DNA of 64,000 nucleotides, from positions 5,060 to 69,059 of the forward strand of contig JANOHV010000072.1 of the NCBI GenBank assembly GCA_031406795.1, read 5' to 3'. This stretch comes from DATDCY01 sp031406795 [NCBI: Candidatus Rokuibacteriota bacterium]. GTDB taxonomy: Bacteria > JAUVQV01. Numbering within the stretch: the stretch's first letter is position 1; each line of letters opens with the position of its first letter. The translations under genes and the position numbers were made by a program. The notes beneath the pieces were generated by a model that saw nothing but the letters and a program-made list of their open reading frames with translations, was not told the DNA's origin and made no database searches. Shown here in pieces: positions 46,383 to 56,012 of the stretch.

Positions 46383-47474
46383 GTGCGTTCTGAAGAACAG
46401 GGTTCGTCCGTCTCGCTGCCGCACGAGGTGTGCGAAAGCCTTGTCGAAGAGGCTCCCGTGGGCATGTGCGTGGTGCAGGACGGCCGCGTCGTCTATGCGA
46501 ACCGCTGGCTGCGCGAATTCAGCGGCTATGCGGGCAGCGCCGATCTCCCCCGGGACGTTGACACCGTGATTCACCCGGATGACCTGGCGCTGGTCACCCG
46601 GCAGATGCACCTGCGGCTCTCCGGGCAGGAGGCGTTCCCGAGTTGCACGGTGCGGTTCATGCTGCGCGACGGCGGGGTTCGCGAGGTGGAACTCTACGAC
46701 AGGAGCATCCTCTACCGGGGCCGCCCGGCCATCGAGGCCGCCGTTATTGACATCACGGCCCGGGTCGCGGCCGAGCGCAAGTTGCAGGAACATACCGCGC
46801 GTCTCGAGGAAACGAATCGTCTGCGCCTGCTATTCTGCGACATTCTCAGCCACGACCTCGTGAATCCCGTCTGGATCACGGAGAACTACCTGCGGCTGCT
46901 GATGGATGGGGGCGTTCCCGAGGACAAGCTGCCGTACTACGGCGGGATGCGCGGCTCCCTGACGAAGGCCCGGGGCATCCTCGCCGATGCCCGCGCCTAT
47001 CTGGCGATACCGGATCGTACCGCGGGCGAAGAGGGCAGGATCGATCTCGACGGGATTGCCGAGGAGGTGGTGAACAGCCTCCGTCCGCTCAGTGAGGAGA
47101 AGGGCCAGCGGATCGCCGTCACCCTCGCCGGGGGTGCGGCGATCGCCGCGGGGCCCCAGGTCAGCGAAGTCGTCGGACAGCTGCTCTCGAACGCGATCAA
47201 GTACGGCCCGCCGGACTCGGCGATCGAGGTTTCAGTCAGCGCCGGCCCTCGCGTGCGTCTCGAGGTCCGCGACCGCGGCCCCGGCGTGCCGCTGGAGGGG
47301 CGCGAGCGCATCTTTCAGCGCTTCGAGAGCATGGAGAAGGGTCCGATTGCCGGGATCGGTCTGGGTCTGACCATCGTGCGCCGCATCGTGGAGCTGCACC
47401 ACGGCCGGGTCTGGGTGGAGGAGAATGCGGGCGGTGGCAGCGTCTTCATCGCCGAGTTCCCCGCAGCCCGCTGA
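46383..47474 (+). CDS. PAS-domain sensor histidine kinase
   Basis: 363 residues from a GTG at 46383, no membrane segments, so cytoplasmic. A PAS domain (about 20-130) with VVYANRWLREFSGYA and DGGVREVELYDRSILYRGRPAIEAAVIDITA is followed by a HisKA-like helix with His157 in SHDLVNPVWITENYLRLL (VNPVW instead of the common RNPLT) and a HATPase domain with N-box QLLSNAIKYGP, DRGPGVPLEGR (G1) and GIGLGLTIV (G2). No response regulator is nearby, so the signal and partner are unknown. Convergent with nadB (12-base gap). Confidence 0.88.
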   Translation: MRSEEQGSSVSLPHEVCESLVEEAPVGMCVVQDGRVVYANRWLREFSGYAGSADLPRDVDTVIHPDDLALVTRQMHLRLSGQEAFPSCTVRFMLRDGGVREVELYDRSILYRGRPAIEAAVIDITARVAAERKLQEHTARLEETNRLRLLFCDILSHDLVNPVWITENYLRLLMDGGVPEDKLPYYGGMRGSLTKARGILADARAYLAIPDRTAGEEGRIDLDGIAEEVVNSLRPLSEEKGQRIAVTLAGGAAIAAGPQVSEVVGQLLSNAIKYGPPDSAIEVSVSAGPRVRLEVRDRGPGVPLEGRERIFQRFESMEKGPIAGIGLGLTIVRRIVELHHGRVWVEENAGGGSVFIAEFPAAR

Positions 47475-47486
47475 AGCCGGCCCCTT

Positions 47487-49133
47487 TCAGCGGCCCTCGC
47501 CGAAGGGTCTTCTGTCGAAGGTGGCGGCGATGCCGTCCGGGGCCTTGCGCAGGACGATGTCGCACCGCCAGCGGGCGTCGTCGCGGGCGGGGTGGTCCGT
47601 GGTGAAATGCAGCCCGCGGCTCTCGGCGCGGCGCGCGGCGCACTCGATGATCAGTTCGGCGACCGTGGTGATGTTGCGCAGCTCGATCAGGTCGTTGGTG
47701 ACGAACACGCCGCGGTAGTACTCCTCGATCTCGTCCTTGAGCAGCCTCACCCGCGAGCGGGCGCGTGCCAGCCGTTTGTCCGAGCGCACGATGCCGACGT
47801 AGTTCCACATCGCCCGCCGCAGTTCGTCCCAGTTCTGGCTCACGACGACCTCCTCGGTACTCGGCGCGGCGTTGCCCGGGTTCCACGCGGCGACCGGCGG
47901 GGGCGGCCTGCCGCCGTCTTTGATCGCCGCCTCGTACGCCCGATGGGCGAAGACGACCGCCTCGAGCAGCGAGTTGCTCGCCAGCCGGTTCGCGCCGTGC
48001 AGTCCGGTGAAGGCGGTCTCGCCGGCGCAGTACAGGCCGTCAAGCGTGGTCCGCCCGTCGGGCCCCGTCACGACACCGCCGCACAGGTAGTGCGCAGCCG
48101 GCACCACGGGGATCGGCTGGCTGGTGATATCGATGCCGTACTCCAGGCAGCGCGCGTGGATGGTCGGGAAGCGCTCCCGCAGAAATTCGGCGGGTCGGTG
48201 GCTGATGTCGAGCAGCACGTGCTCGGCGCCGCTGGTCTTCATTTCGTGGTCGATGGCCCGCGCGACGATGTCCCGCGGCGCCAGGTCCCGGCGCGGGTCG
48301 TACTTCGCCATGAAGGGCTCCCCGGCGATCGTCTTGAGGATGCCGCCCTCGCCGCGCACCGCCTCGCTGACCAGGAAGCTCTTGGCCGCCGGGTGATAGA
48401 GGCAGGTCGGGTGGAACTGGAAGAACTCCATCCCCGCGACGGCCGCGCCGGCGCGAAAGGCCATCGCCACCCCGTCGCCCGTGGCGACGTCGGGGTTGCT
48501 GGTGTAGAGATAGACCTTGCCGGCGCCGCCGGTGGCGAGCAGGGTCGCGGGGGCGAGGAACGTGTGCACCTCGCCCCGGCGGCTGTCCAGGACGTAGGCC
48601 CCCCAGACCCGGTCGTGCCCGTCGCGGATCGCCCCGCCGAGTCGCGATTCGAGGATAAGGTCGATGGCGATGTGGTACTCGAAGATGCCGATGCGCGGGT
48701 GCGCGCGGCAGCGCTCGATCAGGCTCTCCTCGATCTCCCGCCCCGTCGAGTCCTTGGCGTGCAGGATGCGCCGGCGCGAATGGCCGCCCTCCATGCCGAG
48801 GTCGTACCCGACACCGGGTTCGGCGTCGCGGGAGAAATCGCACCCCAGGTCGATCAGCTCGCGGATGCGCTCCGGTCCGCTCCGCACGACCAGCTCCACC
48901 ACGTCGCGGTGGCAGAGGCCGTCGCCGGCGGTCAGCGTGTCGTCGATGTGCAGGTCGAAGCGGTCCTGCGCGCTCCAGACCGAGGCGATGCCCCCCTGGG
49001 CGTACCAGGTGTTCGAAGCCTGCGCCTCGCGCTTGGAGACGACCGCGACGGTGCCGTGCGCTGCCGCCTTGAGCGCGAACGAGAGCCCGGCAACGCCGCT
49101 GCCGATGACCAGGTAGTCGATCCGGTGCTCCAT
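47487..49133 (-). CDS. nadB: [10 protein letters not shown] oxidase
   Basis: FAD enzyme that oxidises aspartate to [14 protein letters not shown], the first step of de novo NAD synthesis. 548 residues from the ATG at 49133. FAD site DYLVIGSGVAGLSFALKAA, then SNTWYAQGGIASVW, HPTCLYHP, SEAVRGEGGIL, PAAHYLCGGV, GLHGANRLASNSLLEAVVF. The open frame continues upstream without family similarity. No good ribosome site is seen. nadA and nadC are not in the window. Confidence 0.95.
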   Translation of the reverse strand: MEHRIDYLVIGSGVAGLSFALKAAAHGTVAVVSKREAQASNTWYAQGGIASVWSAQDRFDLHIDDTLTAGDGLCHRDVVELVVRSGPERIRELIDLGCDFSRDAEPGVGYDLGMEGGHSRRRILHAKDSTGREIEESLIERCRAHPRIGIFEYHIAIDLILESRLGGAIRDGHDRVWGAYVLDSRRGEVHTFLAPATLLATGGAGKVYLYTSNPDVATGDGVAMAFRAGAAVAGMEFFQFHPTCLYHPAAKSFLVSEAVRGEGGILKTIAGEPFMAKYDPRRDLAPRDIVARAIDHEMKTSGAEHVLLDISHRPAEFLRERFPTIHARCLEYGIDITSQPIPVVPAAHYLCGGVVTGPDGRTTLDGLYCAGETAFTGLHGANRLASNSLLEAVVFAHRAYEAAIKDGGRPPPPVAAWNPGNAAPSTEEVVVSQNWDELRRAMWNYVGIVRSDKRLARARSRVRLLKDEIEEYYRGVFVTNDLIELRNITTVAELIIECAARRAESRGLHFTTDHPARDDARWRCDIVLRKAPDGIAATFDRRPFGEGR

Positions 49134-49296
49134 CAGGGGGACTGTTTCTAGAGCGTGGATGAGTGACGAGCGGGATTTTTCGTCCTGGCAAGTCGTCCGA
49201 GGAAGCGGCCGCGGAGGCGTACCGGAAGGTACGACGCACAAGGCTGCAACGAGGCGACGCAGTCAGGGCGGAAAAGACCCTCGTCAATCATCTTCG

Positions 49297-49770
49297 CTAA
49301 TGGGGTTTGTCCATGTCGGTGCGGATGATGCCGTACTTGTCCAGTTCGCCCTGCAGGGTGGCGCTGCCCAGCACCCAGGCGCGCCGCAGATCGTCCTGGG
49401 ATTCCTGTTCTTTCCCGAGCGAGTCCTGCGCCATGCCCCGGCAGTAAAAGGCCACCGCGTACGAGGGATCCAGCTCGATGGAGCGGGAGAAGTCGGCGAC
49501 CGCCCCCTCGAAGTCCATCTGGGCCATGCGCCCCATCCCGCGGCGGAAATGCAGGCGGGGGCTGTCCGGCTTCAGCTCGACCGCGCGGTCGAAGTCCTTG
49601 AGCGCATCCGCGTACTGGCCCAGCGTGATTAGCGCCGCGCCGTGGGCGACGAGCAGTCCGACATCGTCGGGGTCCAGTTCGAGCGCCTTGGCGAAGACGG
49701 CCGCTGCCTCGTCGAACTTCGTCTGGGAGAGCAGTCGCTGCCCCTCCGCGATCAGGTCATCCATGTCCAT
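49297..49770 (-). CDS. TPR-repeat protein
   Basis: 157 residues from the ATG at 49770 after GGAGGG. Three or so tetratricopeptide repeats (AAAVFAKALELDPDD, ALKDFDRAVELKPDS, AVADFSRSIELDPSY), each ending in the typical L-P, make a protein-binding superhelix. No signal peptide. Partner unknown. The gap to nadB is 163 bases. Confidence 0.88.
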   Translation of the reverse strand: MDMDDLIAEGQRLLSQTKFDEAAAVFAKALELDPDDVGLLVAHGAALITLGQYADALKDFDRAVELKPDSPRLHFRRGMGRMAQMDFEGAVADFSRSIELDPSYAVAFYCRGMAQDSLGKEQESQDDLRRAWVLGSATLQGELDKYGIIRTDMDKPH

Positions 49771-49864
49771 TGAACAATCCCTCCATTTACCGTCCACGGT
49801 ACCACAACCGCGGGCGGCACGCCCTTCCTGTGGCGGCGGTCAGGGCTGGTCTGCGGCGGGGGAG

Positions 49865-50001
49865 GGGGTGAACCCCTCCCCTACGCACGCACGAATATTG
49901 GGATGAACCGCTCCCCTGCGCTCGCATGCTATTAGGGTGAACCGCTCCCCTCCGCTCGCATACTATTGGGGTGAACCGCTCCCCTACCCACGCACGATTC
50001 C
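49865..50001. repeat. Four tandem 34-35 bp repeats
   Basis: Units at 49865-49899, 49900-49933, 49934-49967 and 49968-50001 follow the pattern GGGTGAACCGCTCCCCT plus a variable GCTCGCAT.CTATT tail. The core is half of the REP-like palindrome. A complete REP-like unit, GTAGGGGCGGGG/CCCCGCCC, follows at about 50024-50050 (locus 5). No spacers or cas genes are present, so this is not a CRISPR array. Confidence 0.75.
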
Positions 50002-50062
50002 GCCTACGCGTGTCTGGGCTCGTCGTAGGGGCGGGGTTGATCCCCGCCCGACAATGGCCCGG

Positions 50063-50779
50063 TCAGCTGAAGAGCCCGGAAATCAGGTTGTTGAGGCGCT
50101 CGAAGGCGCCGGTGATCAGCAACACGCCCATCGCCATCATCACCACTCCCGCGGCGATCTGCACCGGGCGCAGCCAGCGCCCGCTGCGGTTGGCGAGGCG
50201 CAGGGAGTAGGAGGCCGCGGCTCCGAAGACGAGAAAGGGGATCGCCAGGCCGAGCGAGTAGGCGATCAGCAGCAGCCCGCCGCCGGCGACGCTGCCGGCG
50301 GTGGCGGCCTGGGCGAGCACCGCGAAGAGGACCGGGCCGACGCAGGGCGTCCAGCCGAAAGCGAAGGCCATCCCGAGCAGCAGGCTGCGCCCATTGCCCG
50401 GTTCGCGGCGGCGGACCTCGAAGCGCCGCTCGCGGTAGAGCCAGGCGAAATGCAGCAGCCCGGCGACTTGCATGCCGAAGAGAAAGATCAGCACCCCGGC
50501 GACCCGGCGCAGCAGCAAGGCGTGGCCGGCGAGGAAGTGGCCGAGGGTGGTGGCGCTCAGGCCGAGGGCCGTGAAGACGATCGTGAACCCGACGCAGAAA
50601 ATCGCGGCGTGCCGCAGGGTCTTCGGCAGGTAGGCGCGAGGAGGAAGGGTCTCGAGTTCCTCGAAGGAGAGTCCGGAGAGGTACCCCAGATAGCCGGGCA
50701 TCAGCGGCAGCACGCACGGGCTGAAGAAGGACACGATGCCGCCGAGAAAGGCGGCCCCGTAGGAGAGGCCGTCGGTCAT
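50063..50779 (-). CDS. ccdA: CcdA-type thiol-disulfide membrane protein
   Basis: 238 residues, six membrane helices. Cys22 in FFSPCVLPL (helix 1) and Cys146 in GWTPCVGPV (helix 4) form the transmembrane disulfide that moves reducing power from the cytoplasm to the periplasm. The family (CcdA/DsbD) serves cytochrome c maturation and periplasmic thiol proteins, fitting the several CXXCH proteins in the window. Divergent from the activase gene. Confidence 0.92.
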   Translation of the reverse strand: MTDGLSYGAAFLGGIVSFFSPCVLPLMPGYLGYLSGLSFEELETLPPRAYLPKTLRHAAIFCVGFTIVFTALGLSATTLGHFLAGHALLLRRVAGVLIFLFGMQVAGLLHFAWLYRERRFEVRRREPGNGRSLLLGMAFAFGWTPCVGPVLFAVLAQAATAGSVAGGGLLLIAYSLGLAIPFLVFGAAASYSLRLANRSGRWLRPVQIAAGVVMMAMGVLLITGAFERLNNLISGLFS

Positions 50780-50874
50780 CGCTGCGGCCGCCGTCGAGGG
50801 TCCGGCTGTGGAGTGGAGGTCTTGTCATCGTCACGCATGGTCGGTATTGTACCCGAACGCGGAACGCAACAACC

Positions 50875-53800
50875 ATGACATCCCAGACGAAGACCAAGCC
50901 CGCCGCCCTCGCCGTCGGCCTCGACGCCGGATCGGTGAGCGTCAACTGCGTCGTGCTCGACGCGGCCGGCCGCATCGTCCACGAGGAGCCGTACCGGCGC
51001 CATTTCGGCCGTCCGGCCGCCGCCTCCCTCGCGGCGCTCGGCGCGGTGCGGGAGATGTTTGGCCAGGCGACGATCGCCTCGGTGACCTTCACCGGTTCGC
51101 ACGGCCAGGCGCTCGCCGCGCGCCTCGGCTTCCCGTGGGAGCCGGAGACGATCGCGCAGATCCTGGGCGCGGCGCACGTGGCCCCCGGCGTCCGCACGAT
51201 CATCGCGATCGGCGGGCAGGATGCGGCGCTCTTCGCGCTGGACTGGGAGCAGGAGCGCTGGCGGCTGGAGCACTTCGCGATGAACGGCCCCTGCGCTTCG
51301 GGGACGGGGTCCTTCATCGACCAGCAGGCCGAGCGGCTGGCCGGCGCCCTGACCGCATCATCCGCGCAGGGCGACCAGGCGCAGCTCGAAACGCTGCTCG
51401 CCGCCTTCATCAGGGAGGGGCTCACGAGCGAGACGCCGGCGCCCGTGGCCTGCCGCTGCACGGTCTTCACCAAGTCGGACATGATCCACCTGCAGAACAA
51501 GGGCGAGCCGCTCGCGAACATCATCGCCGGTCTGCACGAGGGCAACGCGGCGAACTACCTGAGCACGATCGTCGGCACCCGGCGGCTCGAGCCGCCGCTG
51601 GTCTTTCTCGGCGGTGTCGCCGCCAACCCGCTCCAGGTGCGGGCGTTCCGGCGGCGGCACCCCGAACTGACAGTGCCGCCGCACCACGCGTCCCTCGGGG
51701 CGGTCGGTGCGGCGCTGGCATCGCAGCGGGCGGGCCGCACGGCCGTGCTGGATCTGGCGCGGTTCGGGGAGGGGCCGGACCTCGGGGGGGAGGCAGTGCC
51801 GCGCACCGGACCGCTGCGGGCCCCTTCGGCGCCGCCGGACGGCGCGCTGCCCGCCGCCGACGCGGCCGCGCTCGCGCACGGCGTCTGGCTCGGCATCGAC
51901 ATCGGCTCGACGACGACGAAGTTCGCGTTGATCGACACCGGGGGGCGCATTCTCGCCAAGCGCTATGTCCCGACGCGCGGCCGCCCGATCGAGGTTGCGC
52001 GCGAACTGGTGGAGGGGCTCCGCGCCGAACTGGGGGGCGGGGTGCGTCTGCTGGGTCTGGCCACCACGGGCTCCGGGCGGCAGGTGGTCGGCGACTTTCT
52101 CGCCGCGGACCTGGTGATCGACGAGATCACGGCGCACGCGCGCGGCGCGATTGCGGCCGATCCCGAGGTGGACACGATCTTCGAGATCGGCGGGCAGGAC
52201 GCGAAGTACATTCGTCTCGAGCAGCGGCACGCCATCGACTTCGACATGAACAAGGTCTGCGCCGCCGGGACCGGCAGCTTCCTGCACGAACTGGCGGCCA
52301 AGCTCGGCGTGGACATCGTCGGCGAGTTCGAGAACGTGGCGCTCGCCTCCCCCGCGCCGGTGCGGCTCGCGGAGCGCTGCACGGTCTTCATGGAATCCGA
52401 CCTCGTCAGCGCGCTTCAACAAGGAGCGCCTCGCGACGACCTGATCGCCGGCCTGGCCTCCGCCGTCGTGCACAACTACCTCAATCGCGTGGTCGGCCGG
52501 CGCAACATCGGCCGGCGCGTGATGTTTCTCGGCGGCCCCTCGCTGAACCGCGCCGTGGTGGCCGCGTTCGAACAGGTGCTCGGGCGGCCCGTCATCGTGC
52601 CGCCGCACCGCGAGGTGATGGGCGCGTTCGGCGCCGCCCTCGCCGTCCGCGCCGCCGCCGCGCGGGGCGAAATCGCGCCGGAGCAACGCAACCTCGGCGC
52701 GCTCGGCGCCGCCGCGGCTTCGTTCACGGAGCGGGTCTGCCGGGCCGACGCGGCGTGCCGCAACGAGTGCAAGCTGCGGGTTTACGACTTCGGGGGACGC
52801 TCGAGTGTCTGGGGCGGCGAGTGCGGGCGCTACGAAGTCGCCCGGCGCGGCGTGGTGCGACGCCCGGATCTGTTCGCCGAGCGGGCGAAAGCGTTCGCCG
52901 AGGCGCTGGCGGGGCGGGCCGAGCCCGGCGACCCGCGAGCGCCGGCCCCGGCGCGCGTCCCCGCCGGCACGATCGGCGTGCCGCTGGCGCTCTACGGCAT
53001 CGGCTGGGGTGTTTTCTGGACGCACCTGCTCGCCGGCCTGGGTTACCGCGTGCTGCTCTCGCCGCCCACCGACGAGAGCATCGCCCGCGCGGGCATCGTC
53101 TCGATGTCCGCCGAGACCTGCTTCCCGGTCAAGGTCTTTCACGGACACGTGCACTGGCTGCTCGAGCGCGCCGAGACGCTTTTTCTCCCCAATGTGATCA
53201 CCCTGCCGACCCCCGGGGGCGAACGCGGGCTGCTGTGCCCGTATGTCGAGGGTTCGCAGTTCATGGTCAAGGCCGCGCTCGACATCCCGGAGGCGCGCAT
53301 CGTGCGCCCGACGCTCTTTCTGGCCGAGGGTCCCGAGGAGGCGGCGCGCGAACTCCGGCGCAGCCTGCCGCGGTCGCGCCGCCCGTCAAAGGCCAGGATG
53401 ACGGCCCTCGCGGCCGAGGCCTGGGCGCGGCAGCAGGAGTTCACGAGTTCGCTGGAGCGGCGGGGCGAGGAACTGCTGGCCCAGGTCCCGGCCGGCGAGC
53501 CGGTCTGGCTGGTGAGCGGGCGCCCGTACAACCTCTTCGACGAGCGCTGCAACCTCAAGATCGGCCGCCACCTCGCCGCGCTCGGCGTGACGGCGCTGCC
53601 GATGGATTGTCTCGCGCTCGACGGTGAGGATCTCACGGATTTTCCCGGCATGTACTGGGGGCTCGGGGCGCGCATCCTGCGGGCGGCGCGGCGCGTGGCG
53701 CGCACCCCGAATCTCATCGGCGTGCACCTGACCAACTTCGGCTGCGGCGCCGATTCGTTCGTCGAACACTTCTACCGGCACGCCACGGAGGGGAAGCCGA

Positions 53801-53943
53801 CACTCGTGCTCGAACTCGACGAGCACACCGCAGTTGCCGGCCTGCTGACGCGGCTGGAGGCCTACCGCACCGTGGTGCGCAGCGCCATGGCGGAGGCCGC
53901 CGGCGCGCCGCCTTCGGGCGCCGCCGGCGGGGGTCGCCGGTGA
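50875..53943 (+). CDS. Acyl-CoA-dehydratase-activase-type protein, two ATPase domains
   Basis: 1022 residues. Two tandem BadF/HgdC-type ATPase domains: the first (about 13-290) with VGLDAGSVSVNCVVLD, IAIGGQDAALF and MNGPCASGTGSF, the second (about 340-620) with GIDIGSTTTKFALID, FEIGGQDAKYI and MNKVCAAGTGSFLHE. The Cys in each NGPCASG/NKVCAAG loop would hold the 4Fe-4S cluster between domains. A third region (about 640-1000, DUF2229-like) has Cys-rich CRADAACRNECKL and ETCFPVKVFHGH. In the family these proteins inject electrons into 2-hydroxyacyl-CoA dehydratases using ATP. The role here is inferred. The next gene overlaps (GTGA). Confidence 0.85.
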   Translation: MTSQTKTKPAALAVGLDAGSVSVNCVVLDAAGRIVHEEPYRRHFGRPAAASLAALGAVREMFGQATIASVTFTGSHGQALAARLGFPWEPETIAQILGAAHVAPGVRTIIAIGGQDAALFALDWEQERWRLEHFAMNGPCASGTGSFIDQQAERLAGALTASSAQGDQAQLETLLAAFIREGLTSETPAPVACRCTVFTKSDMIHLQNKGEPLANIIAGLHEGNAANYLSTIVGTRRLEPPLVFLGGVAANPLQVRAFRRRHPELTVPPHHASLGAVGAALASQRAGRTAVLDLARFGEGPDLGGEAVPRTGPLRAPSAPPDGALPAADAAALAHGVWLGIDIGSTTTKFALIDTGGRILAKRYVPTRGRPIEVARELVEGLRAELGGGVRLLGLATTGSGRQVVGDFLAADLVIDEITAHARGAIAADPEVDTIFEIGGQDAKYIRLEQRHAIDFDMNKVCAAGTGSFLHELAAKLGVDIVGEFENVALASPAPVRLAERCTVFMESDLVSALQQGAPRDDLIAGLASAVVHNYLNRVVGRRNIGRRVMFLGGPSLNRAVVAAFEQVLGRPVIVPPHREVMGAFGAALAVRAAAARGEIAPEQRNLGALGAAAASFTERVCRADAACRNECKLRVYDFGGRSSVWGGECGRYEVARRGVVRRPDLFAERAKAFAEALAGRAEPGDPRAPAPARVPAGTIGVPLALYGIGWGVFWTHLLAGLGYRVLLSPPTDESIARAGIVSMSAETCFPVKVFHGHVHWLLERAETLFLPNVITLPTPGGERGLLCPYVEGSQFMVKAALDIPEARIVRPTLFLAEGPEEAARELRRSLPRSRRPSKARMTALAAEAWARQQEFTSSLERRGEELLAQVPAGEPVWLVSGRPYNLFDERCNLKIGRHLAALGVTALPMDCLALDGEDLTDFPGMYWGLGARILRAARRVARTPNLIGVHLTNFGCGADSFVEHFYRHATEGKPTLVLELDEHTAVAGLLTRLEAYRTVVRSAMAEAAGAPPSGAAGGGRR

Positions 53944-55304
53944 GATCTTTCGCCGCGGCGCGCGACCGGGTGGGGAGCGTTGCGCTCGCCGGGCGCACGC
54001 TGCTAGTGCCCTCGATGCACCCGGCCGGGGCCGAGTTCCTCGCCGCGTGCTTCCGGGCGATCGGGGTGCCGGCCCTGGTCATGGAAACCGGAACCGGGCT
54101 GGAACTGGGCCGCGAGCAGACCTCGGGCAAGGAGTGCTTCCCCTGCCAGGTCACCCTCGGCGATGTCCTGCGGCACCTGCAGGCCGAGCGCAACCGCCTC
54201 GGCCCGGCGTTCGACGCCAGGAATTACGCCTACTTTCTCCCCGAGGCCACCGGTCCCTGCCGCTTCGGGATGTACAACAAGTTCCAGCGGCTCGTGCTCG
54301 ACCGCTTCGAGGAGTTTCGCGAAATGCCGATCGCCGCGATCACCACCGCGGACTCCTACTCCGCCGAAGGGCTCGTCCCGGCGGCGGATGCGGCGCGCTT
54401 CCGGCTGATGATTTTCATGACGATGATCGTCGCCGACGCGCTGGACCGCATCCTGTGGCGCGCGCGTCCCTACGAGCGCCGGGCGGGCGCCGTCGAGGAG
54501 CTGCACGCGTCGGCCGTCGCGGCCATGATTCGGGTGATCGAAAACGGCGGTCTGCGCACCGATTTTCGCGAATTTCACGAGGTCGTCGCCGACGCGGCCC
54601 GGGCGGCGCGCGGCCTCATCGACCCGTCGCTCCCGCGGCGTCCGCGCATCGGCATGGTCGGCGAAATCTACCTGCGGTCGCATCCCTTCTCGAACCAGGA
54701 GCTGATCCTGGAACTCGAGCGCCACGGCGCGGAAGTGGTCAACGCCACGCTCGCCGAGTGGGTGAGTTTCATCACGTACTGCCGGATCCGCGAGCACCGC
54801 CAGAGCGCCGGCCGGCAGCTGCGGGCCGGCCGGATCGGAGAGGCGCGGCGCGCGGCGCAGAAGTCGCTCGGACAGGCCATCGAGTACCGCTACCTCAACG
54901 CCAAACGCCGCGGCGTCTACGCGGCGGCGCTGCGGCATCTGGACATCGCCGCCGACCACGACGTCCACACGGTGGAGCGGCGGCTGGAGGGCGATCGGCA
55001 TTTTTCCTTCGACATCGGCACGGAGTCGGTCCTGAGCATCGGCGGCGCGCTCGAGTACGTCGCCCACGGCTGCGACGGCATCGTGAACGTCTACCCGTTC
55101 ACCTGCATGCCGGGCACCATGGCGACCTCCGTGCTCGGTCCGCTGCTCGCGAAGATGCGGGTGCCCTACCTGGAGGTCCCCTGCGACGGCACGCGCCGGG
55201 CGAGCCGGGAGACGCAGATTCGCACGTTCGTCTGGCAGGCGGCGCAGCGGGGGGCAGCGGCGCCGCCTGGCCGGGGCGGCGGCGGTCGGGGCCGGAAGGA
55301 GTGA
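53940..55304 (+). CDS. 2-hydroxyacyl-CoA-dehydratase-like partner protein
   Basis: 454 residues from a GTG overlapping the previous stop. Conserved cysteines are in TSGKECFPCQVTLGD, ATGPCRFGMYNKF and NVYPFTCMPGTMATS, a pattern seen in HgdB/FldB-type subunits that carry a 4Fe-4S cluster. In many anaerobes this piece is fused to the activase as one roughly 1400-residue protein; here it is a separate overlapping gene. It probably forms a complex with the 50875 product. The physiological substrate is unknown. Confidence 0.75.
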   Translation: MRSFAAARDRVGSVALAGRTLLVPSMHPAGAEFLAACFRAIGVPALVMETGTGLELGREQTSGKECFPCQVTLGDVLRHLQAERNRLGPAFDARNYAYFLPEATGPCRFGMYNKFQRLVLDRFEEFREMPIAAITTADSYSAEGLVPAADAARFRLMIFMTMIVADALDRILWRARPYERRAGAVEELHASAVAAMIRVIENGGLRTDFREFHEVVADAARAARGLIDPSLPRRPRIGMVGEIYLRSHPFSNQELILELERHGAEVVNATLAEWVSFITYCRIREHRQSAGRQLRAGRIGEARRAAQKSLGQAIEYRYLNAKRRGVYAAALRHLDIAADHDVHTVERRLEGDRHFSFDIGTESVLSIGGALEYVAHGCDGIVNVYPFTCMPGTMATSVLGPLLAKMRVPYLEVPCDGTRRASRETQIRTFVWQAAQRGAAAPPGRGGGGRGRKE

Positions 55305-55990
55305 GGCGCGCGCTCCGGGGAGCCGCGGCCTGCTGCCTGCTGGTACACCTCGGCGCGGCGGGCGCCTTCGCCGCCGGTCCCTCGTGCCACTGCTTTCGCG
55401 ACCGCGAGTATGATCCCGCACAGCCCGGCAAGTCCGACGGGTACCTGCTCGCGACCGGCGCCAACACGCTGCTTTCGGCCGCCTACGGGGTACCCAAGCG
55501 CGACATCGTCCAGGCGAGGATGTCCGGGACCTCCGGGGAGGATCTCTGGATCTCGACCTACGCCGCGCGTCGTCAAGGGGCGGATGCCGCGGCTCTGATG
55601 ACAGCCCGCGCCGCCGCCGCGTCGTGGGCGGAGGTCTTTCGGTCGCGGGGCGAGCCGCTCGAGCCGCTCGGGCCCCGCTTCGTCGCGGCGCTCGCGGGTG
55701 GAGCGGGTGATGCAGCCCTTGCGCTGATCGCCGCCGGCGAGACCATCTCCTCCCGGCTCGGGACCCCGTGGGCGGAACTGGACGAACTGGCCGCCCGCGG
55801 CGCGACCTTGCAGGAGACGGTGCTCGCCGCGCTGATCGGCGGCTGGTCGTCCCGCGCGGCCCCCGCGGTCTACGCCGAGATCAGGGCCGGAAAGTCCGGC
55901 TGGAGCCGGCTGCTCGCCGCGGTCAACCTTGTCCCGAAACAGCTGGAAGTGGAGATCCCCAGGGCGCTGCGCCCGGCTGCGGCCCGCTGA
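55301..55990 (+). CDS. Exported protein of unknown function
   Basis: 229 residues from a GTG at 55301 overlapping the previous stop. Signal-like N-terminus (AACCLLVHLGAAGAFAAG) and a mature start PSCHCFRDREYDPAQPGKSDGYLL with a CHC pair. The rest is helical (LATGANTLLSAAYGVPKRDIV). I do not recognise a family. Co-transcription with the activase pair suggests a linked role, but a secreted protein is unexpected there. GGAAGGA abuts the start, so the start is uncertain. Confidence 0.6.
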   Translation: MRRALRGAAACCLLVHLGAAGAFAAGPSCHCFRDREYDPAQPGKSDGYLLATGANTLLSAAYGVPKRDIVQARMSGTSGEDLWISTYAARRQGADAAALMTARAAAASWAEVFRSRGEPLEPLGPRFVAALAGGAGDAALALIAAGETISSRLGTPWAELDELAARGATLQETVLAALIGGWSSRAAPAVYAEIRAGKSGWSRLLAAVNLVPKQLEVEIPRALRPAAAR

Positions 55991-56012
55991 GTCCCCGTTG
56001 CGCCTCCTCCGG

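Noticed and set aside
49865-50001. Possible CRISPR array
   Set aside because: Units are contiguous with no unique spacers and share the REP core, and no cas genes are present.
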